Positions 1-5,426 of a stretch of 10,979 bases of DNA are shown here, piece after piece. The translations under genes and the position numbers were made by a program. Below the pieces are notes generated by a model that searched no databases, was not told where the DNA came from, and saw nothing but the letters and a program-made list of their open reading frames with translations. Positions within the stretch are counted from its first letter, which is position 1, and every line of letters begins with the position of its first letter. This DNA is from Coriobacteriia bacterium. GTDB lineage: Bacteria; Actinomycetota; Coriobacteriia; Coriobacteriales; QAMH01. Where the stretch lies: contig CAAEKX010000027.1 of the NCBI GenBank assembly GCA_900756605.1, positions 1 to 10,979 on the forward strand, read 5' to 3'.

Positions 1-1
1 C

Positions 2-211
2 CTAACACGCAATGGCTCCGCCTGCCTTGTTGTCATGGATTCAGCCGCCTTCGACAGGGCCATGAGCTTCCGCGACGAGCTACACGAGCAGGAGCTACGC
101 ACCTACCGCGGGATAATGCGCGGCTACGAGCAGTGCCTCAACGGAGAGACCACGTCTGCTGATTACGTATTCTCCCGCATACGCGCTAACCATGGGTGGG
201 AAGACGAATGA
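2..211 (+). CDS. Phd/YefM-like type II antitoxin, 5'-truncated by the window edge
   Basis: An open frame runs from the window edge to a TGA at 209-211 and gives about 69 residues. The visible part begins LTRNGSACLVVMDSAAFDRA, which fits the end of the Phd/YefM DNA-binding domain: a 'TRNG' turn, a hydrophobic strand, then a 'D..AF' helix start. A polar, charged tail ending HGWEDE follows, and in this family the C-terminal tail wraps the toxin. The TGA overlaps the ATG of the next gene (ATGA), so the two genes are probably translationally coupled. In this family the antitoxin neutralises the toxin and, with it, represses its own promoter; that promoter would lie outside the window. The family call rests on pattern and on the partner gene. 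The N-terminus is not visible. Confidence 0.7.
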   Translation, partial: LTRNGSACLVVMDSAAFDRAMSFRDELHEQELRTYRGIMRGYEQCLNGETTSADYVFSRIRANHGWEDE

Positions 212-519
212 CCGAAGAAGAGCCAGCCGCTGTAGAGGTCGTCTTCTCAAACGAAGCAGCGACCTTCCTTGACGAGCAAATCGAGAGCCTCCGCGTCCTA
301 AGGCGCATAGAAAAATACATCCGCGCACTGGCAGCATTCCCCGAGATGGGGCAGCGTTACGTCCCCGGCTACGAGGCAGCGCGCCCTCCCATGCTGTGCC
401 GCTGGATCGCGATTCCCTCCACGCCCTTCACGATTTACTACCACTTCTCTGAAGCAGCGAAGAGAATCGTCGTGCTCTCCATAGAACACCAACGGTCAGA
501 CCCACAGGAACGGTTTTAG
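208..519 (+). CDS. RelE/ParE-family toxin
   Basis: This 103-residue protein starts at the ATG overlapping the antitoxin stop. An in-frame ATG at 196 would extend it by four residues, but the ATGA overlap favours 208. The length and layout suit a RelE/ParE toxin: an N-terminal strand (VEVVFSNEA), a long helical hairpin rich in Glu, Arg and Leu, then the C-terminal beta core 'FTIYYHF' and 'RIVVLSIEHQRSDP', matching the family's 'Y.I.Y' and 'I.vl.I.H.R.d' strands. RelE members cleave mRNA at the ribosome and ParE members poison gyrase. The sequence leans slightly to ParE, but I cannot settle the target. The gene is convergent with the LytTR gene that ends at 603, with one palindromic repeat in between. 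Such modules are common accessory cargo. Confidence 0.8.
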   Translation: MTEEEPAAVEVVFSNEAATFLDEQIESLRVLRRIEKYIRALAAFPEMGQRYVPGYEAARPPMLCRWIAIPSTPFTIYYHFSEAAKRIVVLSIEHQRSDPQERF

Positions 520-533
520 CGGGAGATCGAGGT

Positions 534-585
534 GGGGAGATTTCTCGACTTCGCGGCCTGGCGGCCGCTTCGCTCGAAATGACAA
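534..585. repeat. palindromic intergenic repeat, copy 1
   Basis: A REP-like element sits in the 83-base gap between the convergent toxin and LytTR genes. It starts GAGATTTCTCGAC and ends CTCGAAATGACA. Its core is a perfect 6-bp stem, GCGGCC at 553-558 and GGCCGC at 563-568, with loop TGGC. The same element recurs at 984-1032, and related forms at 4341-4511 and 9619-9666. It may act as a bidirectional terminator or mRNA 3'-end stabiliser here, but no clear U-tract follows the stem. Confidence 0.8.
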
Positions 586-602
586 CGGGGGGGGCAGGGA
601 GG

Positions 603-974
603 CTACTCCTCCGAAGCTCGCAGCTGCTTGCGCACTTCCTTCGCATAGCGCTTACTCATCGGCACCTTCGCACCTGAGGTCAACACGACCTCCGTCGGAT
701 TGATGCTCGCCACGCGCCCCGCGTTCACTAGATAACTGTTGTGACAGCGCAAGAAGTTCTCGGGAAGCCTCGCTATCACATCACGCATCGTCGAGTACAG
801 GGCGCTTTCCATGTGCCACAAACGCGCACTTTCGACATATATGGTCCGAATTAGTGGGTTTTGGCATGAGACGTATACCCCAAACGCAAGTTCTCGCCAG
901 CCTTCTCGCTCACATGCGCCCCAAACGCGCGTCTTCGACATAACGAGCTTGCTCGTTGGCGTAAAGGGTCTCAT
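603..974 (-). CDS. LytTR-type DNA-binding protein, probably 5'-truncated
   Basis: The open frame encodes 123 residues. From about residue 58 it matches the C-terminal part of a LytTR domain: 'DVIARLPENFLRCHNSYLVN', then a strand-turn-strand region 'VASINPTEVVLTSGAKVPMS' and the closing basic helix 'KRYAKEVRKQL'. LytTR domains bind DNA and usually sit behind a response-regulator receiver; none is present here. The first 57 residues do not resemble the LytTR N-terminal strands. At DNA level they are built from three degenerate copies of a CAAACGC-centred repeat (811-839, about 863-900, 914-942), so this half may be non-coding repeat DNA read through. The likely reading is a remnant of a larger regulator cut near 800-812. 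A short stand-alone LytTR protein is possible. The start at 974 is only the longest option. Confidence 0.55.
   Translation of the reverse strand: MRPFTPTSKLVMSKTRVWGACEREGWRELAFGVYVSCQNPLIRTIYVESARLWHMESALYSTMRDVIARLPENFLRCHNSYLVNAGRVASINPTEVVLTSGAKVPMSKRYAKEVRKQLRASEE
811..942. repeat. three degenerate direct repeats inside the 5' half of the LytTR frame
   Basis: Positions 811-839 and 914-942 match at 24 of 29 bases (consensus ATGYGCCMCAAACGCGC, then TTCGACATA after three variable bases). A looser third copy lies around 863-900 and shares CCCCAAACGC with the copy at 919-928. The first and third copies are read in different frames of the LytTR open frame, which argues against a protein-level repeat. 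It may be part of an intergenic repeat family. No other copy is visible in this window. Confidence 0.6.
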
Positions 975-983
975 GAGCGGAGG

Positions 984-1032
984 CGAGATTTCTCGACTTC
1001 GCGGCCTATCGGCCGCTTCGCTCGAAATGACA
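984..1032. repeat. palindromic intergenic repeat, copy 2
   Basis: This is nearly the same element as at 534-585, in the same orientation: GAGATTTCTCGACTTC, then GCGGCC (1001-1006), loop TATC, GGCCGC (1011-1016), then TTCGCTCGAAATGACAG. Only the four-base loop differs in the core. It sits 66 bases downstream of the stop of the - strand NlpC/P60 gene and just upstream of the LytTR frame. Confidence 0.85.
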
Positions 1033-1097
1033 GAAGAGAGGCTGCTCCTTCAATCGAGGCGTCAATGGGAGGGCAACCGCTTCGCTCGGGCCGCAAG

Positions 1098-1643
1098 TTA
1101 CGGGCGGACGATCTTGCCGCGCACCGCTTCGACGCGAACGCGCTCGCCAGACTGCGGCGCATGAATCATTTGGCCATCGCCAATGTAGAGGCCGCAGTGG
1201 CCAGGGCTGCACGCCACGACATCACCAGGGCGTGGATCGCTTACCGCAGACATGCCCCAGAAGGAATACGACGTGTAGGCGTGACCATACCTGCCGGTAA
1301 GTGCATAGCTCACCAGACCCGAGCAATCGAAACCGCTGGGACTTGAGCTGCCGGACCTATACGGAACGCCCAGGCAAGCCTCGGCGCGGCGAACGGATTC
1401 GGGCTTCGCGGCCTCGATAGCCGCTGCCTCGGCGGCGGCGATTTCGGCGGCAGTCTCGTCGATCTGCTCGCGGCAGGTCGTGATCAGCTCGAGCTGAGCA
1501 GGCTCATCGGCATAGGCTTGCTCGGGACCATCGGAGAAAGACGGCTGTTGCAGAGGGAGGGCAAACGCTGCGGGACAGATAGCGAGTACGAGTAGAGAAG
1601 ACAGCGCAATGCCAAGGACCGACTTACGGTTATGTAAATGCAT
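1098..1643 (-). CDS. secreted NlpC/P60 hydrolase, short form without the long coiled coil
   Basis: With the ATG at 1643 the protein has 181 residues. A TTG at 1670 would add nine residues, but the ATG start gives MH..., as in the paralogue at 4175, and AGGA lies 12 bases upstream. A Sec-type signal (basic HNRKS, then a hydrophobic run to about AFA at 28) is followed by only about 50 residues, including a short Ala/Glu-rich helix, and then an NlpC/P60 domain from about residue 82. The likely catalytic residues are Cys107 (FDCSG), His149 (GHCGLYIG) and His161 (MIHAP). NlpC/P60 enzymes cut peptidoglycan stem peptides, typically D-Glu-mDAP bonds. The domain is very close to that of the 3120-4175 protein, sharing FDCSGLVS, HCGLYIG and VRGKIVRP. 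It looks like a duplicate that lost the coiled-coil regulatory part. The last of three tandem paralogues in transcription order. Confidence 0.88.
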   Translation of the reverse strand: MHLHNRKSVLGIALSSLLVLAICPAAFALPLQQPSFSDGPEQAYADEPAQLELITTCREQIDETAAEIAAAEAAAIEAAKPESVRRAEACLGVPYRSGSSSPSGFDCSGLVSYALTGRYGHAYTSYSFWGMSAVSDPRPGDVVACSPGHCGLYIGDGQMIHAPQSGERVRVEAVRGKIVRP

Positions 1644-1670
1644 GAGAAAAAAGATTCCTAGCGCCCGCAA

Positions 1671-1807
1671 TACATATGGTGCTCAATTTGTAGACAGTAA
1701 TTGCAGCAGGCAAGGAGGCATACTACCCCAAAATCCGGAGCCTCCATAAACTGCGCACATTTCGCGCATATAGACCCATGTGAGCGGCATCGTCCCCGCT
1801 AGAGAGG
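1671..1807. other. intergenic spacer between two NlpC/P60 genes, with a long-loop inverted repeat
   Basis: This 137-base gap holds a perfect 6-bp inverted repeat, GGAGGC (1714-1719) and GCCTCC (1740-1745), with a 20-base loop, and a weaker AGCGG/CCGCT pair at 1783-1800. Neither is followed by a clear U-tract on the - strand. A leader structure for the gene starting at 1643, or a weak terminator for the gene ending at 1808, are both possible. No small gene is convincing here. Confidence 0.3.
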
Positions 1808-2965
1808 TTAGAATCGCAGTGCTGCGGTCCATCCTCCTCGACAGCTCTCGACAACGCCCCATCGCGTGCCCATGGCTTCGATGCAGCTGATGCCACCCGT
1901 GGAAATCCCCACGTGGCCGGGCTTGTAGAGCACGTCGCCAGGCCGCGCCTCGCTTGGGCTGAAGCGTGCCGAGGCAACCGCATAGAGCGATTCGGTGTAG
2001 GACGGAAGCGACATGCCGATTTGGCGATAGCACCACGCGACAAAGCCCGAACAATCGAAAGCATCGGGACCTTTCGCGCCCCATACGTACGGATGCCCCA
2101 GCTTCGAGTACGCGTAATCGAGCACGCTGCCGTTCGTGGGCAAGTCTGGTGCAGACCCCGAGCCAGAAGACACTTCCGTGATGGAGCTGGGTGTGCCCGA
2201 GTTGCTCGAGGAACCCCCTCCCCCACCACCGCCTGAGTCATCTGAACCACCCGGCTCGGAAGGCGCGGCAGGCGTCACGGGAACCACCTGCACCGCGCTC
2301 GGTACGAACTCCTGCGGCGCACGGGCACTCGCCTGCGCTTCGGCCGCCTCTTGCTCGGCGAGAATCTGACGATATTCCGCGCTCAGGTTGTTGTAGATCC
2401 TGTCGTATTCATTCTGCTTGGCAAGCACCTGGCTCATGTACGCCTCGGCAGAGGAAAGCTGTTCGGCAGCACGTTGCTGCTGTGCGACAAGCTCGCCCTG
2501 CGCAGACTCGAGCGTCGCCTTCGTGACCTTGGTGCTAGCCACGAGATCCGCATCCTCGGCATTGAGGGCGTTGAGAGTGTCCCACACGGTCGCGAAATCC
2601 TCGAAGGTGGTCACGCCCAAGAGCACGTCGAGATACGAGGTCGAACCCGAGCGATACATGGCCGTGGCGCGTACGTCGAGCCGATTCTGTAGCGAGCCGA
2701 TACGCTCCGACATCTCGGTGATGGTGGCCTGAGCTTCCTCGACCCGTGCCGTCGCGTCGTCATAGGCATCCATGGCCTGATGGTAACGGTCGCCAGCGGC
2801 GGAGACGTCCTCTGCCATGGCCTCGAGCTGAGCCTTGACGGTATGGACCTCCGCTTGCTTCTGCGCAGCGGACGTGCCGAGTGCTTGCGTGGGATTAACG
2901 GTGCATAACGCGCCCAGAGCGATGAACGAGCCGATGAATGCCCTGCGATTGAGAATAGTAGACAT
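1808..2965 (-). CDS. coiled-coil NlpC/P60 peptidoglycan hydrolase with a Tat-like signal
   Basis: 385 residues. The N-terminus, MSTILNRRAFIGSFIALGAL, carries a twin-arginine motif (R7-R8-A-F-I) before a hydrophobic stretch, suggesting Tat rather than Sec export. Residues about 33-215 form a coiled coil that aligns without gaps to the paralogue at 3120-4175, including MYRSGS, YLDVLLGV and FATVWDTLNALNAEDADLV. A Pro/Ser/Gly linker with seven consecutive glycines follows (about 215-275), then an NlpC/P60 domain with likely catalytic Cys305 (FDCSG), His351 (GHVGI) and Glu363 (CIEAM). A Cys-His-Glu set is known from mycobacterial RipA. This is the RipC/CwlO/PcsB-like layout, in which the coiled coil restrains the enzyme until FtsEX acts; dependence on FtsEX is inference. 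GGGGGA lies 6 bases before the ATG. Confidence 0.9.
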   Translation of the reverse strand: MSTILNRRAFIGSFIALGALCTVNPTQALGTSAAQKQAEVHTVKAQLEAMAEDVSAAGDRYHQAMDAYDDATARVEEAQATITEMSERIGSLQNRLDVRATAMYRSGSTSYLDVLLGVTTFEDFATVWDTLNALNAEDADLVASTKVTKATLESAQGELVAQQQRAAEQLSSAEAYMSQVLAKQNEYDRIYNNLSAEYRQILAEQEAAEAQASARAPQEFVPSAVQVVPVTPAAPSEPGGSDDSGGGGGGGSSSNSGTPSSITEVSSGSGSAPDLPTNGSVLDYAYSKLGHPYVWGAKGPDAFDCSGFVAWCYRQIGMSLPSYTESLYAVASARFSPSEARPGDVLYKPGHVGISTGGISCIEAMGTRWGVVESCRGGWTAALRF

Positions 2966-3019
2966 AGCGCGTCCCCCAATGCAACGTTAGAAGTACATAT
3001 TGGGTTCTCTGCGCAGGCT

Positions 3020-3051
3020 ATGGTACCACCGTCGCGAGCACGCGCCAGCAA
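3020..3051 (-). promoter_or_regulatory. possible promoter of the 2965 NlpC/P60 gene
   Basis: The - strand has GGTGGTACCATAGCC, nearly the same as GGTGTTACCATAGAC upstream of the paralogue at 4175 (13 of 15 bases). TACCAT (3025-3020) would be the -10 element, about 55 bases before the ATG. A -35 is poor: TTGCTG at 3051-3046 is 20 bases away. Support comes mainly from conservation between the two paralogues. Confidence 0.4.
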
Positions 3052-3052
3052 G

Positions 3053-3077
3053 GACGAGTCAATGTCACAGACTCATC
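3053..3077. repeat. inverted repeat between two NlpC/P60 genes
   Basis: GACGAGTC (3053-3060) and GACTCATC (3070-3077) form an 8-bp stem with one G-U pair and a 9-base loop. It lies about 43 bases downstream of the stop of the gene ending at 3120 and upstream of the putative promoter of the next. No U-tract follows on the - strand, so an operator or weak terminator are both possible. Confidence 0.35.
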
Positions 3078-3119
3078 ACAAAAGGTCGCGAAGTTTGGAG
3101 GAACGGTGAACGAACGGCG

Positions 3120-4175
3120 CTACGGACGTACGATCTTGCCACGCACGCTGGAAACGCGCACGGTGGCTCCCGTATGCGGCGCTTCGATCATCTGGCCGTT
3201 GCCGATGTAGAGGCCGCAGTGACCCGCATGGCATGCAACGACGTCGCCCGGCTGCGGGTCGCTCACCTCGGGCATGGACCAGAAATCCTGCGAGACGTAG
3301 GCATGACCAAAGCTGCCCGTCAAGGCCCAGCTCACGAGACCGGAACAATCGAAGGCGCTCGGGCTGCTCGCACCGTAGACATACGGAAGACCGATGGCCG
3401 AGTAGGCACGCTCGACCGCGCTGGAACCGCCGAGGTTGGCGCTCGGACGCGAGGAGCTGCTGCCCTTGCTCGAGCTTCCACCACCGCTGCTCGAGCTGCT
3501 GGAAACCGAGGGAAAGTACGCCGCGCTTGCGGCGGCAGCGGCCTGCTCCTGAGCTGCCTGCTCCTGAGCGAGGAGCTCCTGGTACTCGGAGCTCAGGCCG
3601 TTGTAGATCGACTGGTACTGAGCGGTCTTGGACTCGATCTCGCTCTTGTAGGACTCGGCGATCTCGAGCTGACGCTGGGCCTCGGCCTGCTTGGCATCGA
3701 GATCCGCCTTGGCAGCGTCGAGCTCGGCCTTGGCCTGCTTGCTGCTCACGACAAGATCTGCGTCCTCTGCGTTGAGCGTGTTGAGCGTGTCCCACACGGT
3801 TGCGAAGTCATCGAAGGAACCCACGCCCATGAGCACGTCGAGATAGGTCATGGAGCCAGAGCGATACATTGACGTGGCACGCGTCTCGATGCGCGTCTGC
3901 AGTGCGTTGATCTTTGCCTGGGCATCATTGATGCGCTGCTGGCAATCCTCGGCCTCGGCAACAGCCTGGTCATGATTGCGGTTGGCAAGATTGTAGTCGT
4001 CGACTGCGAGAGAAAGCTCGTCATTGAGCGCGTTAAGCTGCGCGGAGACGCTCTGAACCTCGGCCTGCTTCTGCGCAGCCGTCACGGCGCCGGCGCTCAC
4101 GGGGAAAAGCGTCAGAGCAAGCGCCGCAGACAATACGAAAGCCAGGGCCGCCTTACGCTTCATGGAAATATGCAT
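3120..4175 (-). CDS. coiled-coil NlpC/P60 peptidoglycan hydrolase (RipA/CwlO-like)
   Basis: 351 residues from the ATG at 4175, with AGGA 9 bases upstream. A Sec-type signal (MKRK, a hydrophobic core, SAGA at about 27-30) is followed by a coiled coil at about 33-215, rich in Ala, Glu, Gln and Lys and containing MYRSGSMTYLDVLMGV and FATVWDTLNTLNAEDAD. A Ser/Gly linker (about 222-250) leads to a C-terminal NlpC/P60 domain with likely catalytic Cys277 (FDCSG), His319 (GHCGLYIG) and Glu331 (MIEAP). The domain should cleave stem peptides of peptidoglycan outside the cell, probably during growth or daughter-cell separation. The coiled coil matches that of the 1808-2965 paralogue position for position, while the catalytic domain is closer to that of 1098-1643. 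The three genes form a tandem family, each with its own spacer, so probably not one tight operon. Confidence 0.92.
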   Translation of the reverse strand: MHISMKRKAALAFVLSAALALTLFPVSAGAVTAAQKQAEVQSVSAQLNALNDELSLAVDDYNLANRNHDQAVAEAEDCQQRINDAQAKINALQTRIETRATSMYRSGSMTYLDVLMGVGSFDDFATVWDTLNTLNAEDADLVVSSKQAKAELDAAKADLDAKQAEAQRQLEIAESYKSEIESKTAQYQSIYNGLSSEYQELLAQEQAAQEQAAAAASAAYFPSVSSSSSSGGGSSSKGSSSSRPSANLGGSSAVERAYSAIGLPYVYGASSPSAFDCSGLVSWALTGSFGHAYVSQDFWSMPEVSDPQPGDVVACHAGHCGLYIGNGQMIEAPHTGATVRVSSVRGKIVRP

Positions 4176-4247
4176 AATTAAAAATCCTAACTGCCCGCTT
4201 GTATTCGCACTTCAAAGTGGGCGGTTTGCTTCACTCGTTGGACGTCT

Positions 4248-4276
4248 ATGGTAACACCCGCGCGTGCTCCTGTCTA
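4248..4276 (-). promoter_or_regulatory. predicted promoter of the 4175 NlpC/P60 gene
   Basis: On the - strand, TAGACA (4276-4271) and TACCAT (4253-4248) are separated by 17 bases and lie about 75 bases before the ATG. This fits a housekeeping sigma factor. The -10 context GGTGTTACCATAGAC is shared with the paralogue promoter region at 3020-3030. An AT-rich dyad, ATATC-TT-GATAT (4298-4309), lies just upstream of the -35 and might bind a regulator. Confidence 0.5.
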
Positions 4277-4340
4277 AAAACGCCGATGCGCACCACAATA
4301 TCTTGATATAACGAGAGCTTGAAGCACTACGGCTTTGTGG

Positions 4341-4511
4341 GGGAGATTTCTCGACTCCGCTCCGCTTCGCTCGAAATGACGAAGGGTCCGCGCCCTCGCT
4401 CGAAATGGCTGGCGGTGTCATCCCAACTGGAGCGGCCGGAGCACGCCCCTTCTGTCATCTCGACTGGAGCGGCCGCTAGGCCGCGTAATGGAGAGACCTC
4501 GCTCGAAATGA
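4341..4511. repeat. cluster of palindromic intergenic repeats, copies 3 and 4 plus fragments
   Basis: This stretch downstream of the PG-binding gene is made of related repeat units. Positions 4341-4381 hold GGGAGATTTCTCGACTCC followed by TCGCTCGAAATGAC, with the GCGGCC stem missing. A fragment at about 4417-4440 contains GTCATCCCAACTGGAGCGGCC. Positions 4453-4497 hold the opposite-looking unit TGTCATCTCGACTGGA, then GCGGCC (4469-4474), loop GCTA, GGCCGC (4479-4484) and TAATGGAGAGACCTC. A last CTCGAAATGATGG (4502-4514) abuts the stop of the gene ending at 4517. With the promoter at 4248-4276 this accounts for the whole gap 4176-4516; no gene is convincing in it. Confidence 0.75.
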
Positions 4512-4516
4512 TGGAG

Positions 4517-5419
4517 CTACGAGAACGAGGCGCAGAAGGCGTCGAGCAGAAGGACGGCGAGGTGCTGCTCCCAACGCTCGCCCGTTACGATACCCGTTGC
4601 ATCCGAATAGCCGTGATCGGGCACTTCGATAATGACGCGACGTGGCGTTGTCTTTGCCGAAGACAACGCGATGTTGATGCGGCGGGGAAACATGAAATCG
4701 TCGGAGAACTCGATGAGGGGGATGCCGTCTTGGCCATCAACCTCGACGGACGTGACACCCACCATGAGCATGTTGGAGGGTGGAAACGCCTCGAGCGTAT
4801 CGGCGCTCATGACGTGCGCACCCTCGAAAGTCGCACGAGCGAGGTTGGCGATACGCGAGGCGACGCCACGGCCGATTTCGTCCAGACCGTAGAAGCACGC
4901 CTCCATCTTCTCGAGCGCCTCGGCCGCACGCGCAAAGCCCATCTGCGCGCCCTCGGCACTCGTCGGCTCCTTGCCCTCCCAGGCATGGCGCAGGCGCTCG
5001 ATCGCATCGAAGGTGGTGTTGCCCGCGATGCCGTCGTCCGTGATTCCGACGCTAAGCTGGAAATCGCGCAGGGCGCGCTCGGTATGCGCGCCAAAGATGC
5101 CGTCGGACTTGCCAACGACGAAGCCGAGCACCTCGAGAATCGTTTGCAGCGAGCGCACATCGGCACCGTGAAAATGGGGCATGCGCAGATAGAGCATGCG
5201 ATCGCCAAGAGCGAAGCTCGCGTCCACCAGGGCCGCCCATGCCTGCTGGTCGACGAAATCGCCCGGTGGCAGCCCTTCGGACTGCCTGAACATCTTGACC
5301 GCATCGCAGGTGCGCTGGAGATACGCTCCATCGACGGCGAGCTCGTAGCCCATGACGCGCAAACGTCGCTGCACGTCTTCCACGGCGGCACCGTGATCGT
5401 TGCGACCAATCGTCCTCAT
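4517..5419 (-). CDS. protein with two peptidoglycan-binding domains and an unrecognised C-terminal domain
   Basis: 300 residues. There is no signal peptide or membrane segment, so it is predicted to be cytoplasmic. Two PG_binding_1-type repeats are visible: residues about 7-67 (NDHGAAVEDVQRRLRVMGY ... AVKMFRQSEGL ... DQQAWAALV) and about 84-144 (GADVRSLQTILEVLGF ... DGIFGAHTERALRDFQ ... DGIAGNTTFDAI). The last 150 residues are not recognised; they lack the HxxE/H zinc ligands expected of an Amidase_3 domain. The start follows the polyprenyl synthetase stop by 7 bases, with a TGAGGGG ribosome-binding site that overlaps that stop, so the two are coupled. Mycobacterial CwlM also pairs two such domains with a cytoplasmic, non-catalytic role in regulating precursor synthesis; a similar role is inference only. 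Confidence 0.8.
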   Translation of the reverse strand: MRTIGRNDHGAAVEDVQRRLRVMGYELAVDGAYLQRTCDAVKMFRQSEGLPPGDFVDQQAWAALVDASFALGDRMLYLRMPHFHGADVRSLQTILEVLGFVVGKSDGIFGAHTERALRDFQLSVGITDDGIAGNTTFDAIERLRHAWEGKEPTSAEGAQMGFARAAEALEKMEACFYGLDEIGRGVASRIANLARATFEGAHVMSADTLEAFPPSNMLMVGVTSVEVDGQDGIPLIEFSDDFMFPRRINIALSSAKTTPRRVIIEVPDHGYSDATGIVTGERWEQHLAVLLLDAFCASFS

Positions 5420-5426
5420 GAGCCCC

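Noticed and set aside
534..1032. CRISPR-like array from recurring palindromic units
   Set aside because: The copies are hundreds to thousands of bases apart with no regular spacers, and no cas gene is present.
1671..1807. Riboswitch upstream of the short NlpC/P60 gene (c-di-AMP type considered)
   Set aside because: Only a long-loop inverted repeat is visible, and I could not find the conserved bases of that class.
3000..3872. 290-codon open frame on the + strand
   Set aside because: It is antisense to the NlpC/P60 gene at 3120-4175. The Leu/Gly-rich translation mirrors the coiled-coil codons.
4298..4309. Perfect AT-rich palindrome ATATC-TT-GATAT
   Set aside because: It is too short to call an operator alone; it is mentioned only with the promoter next to it.
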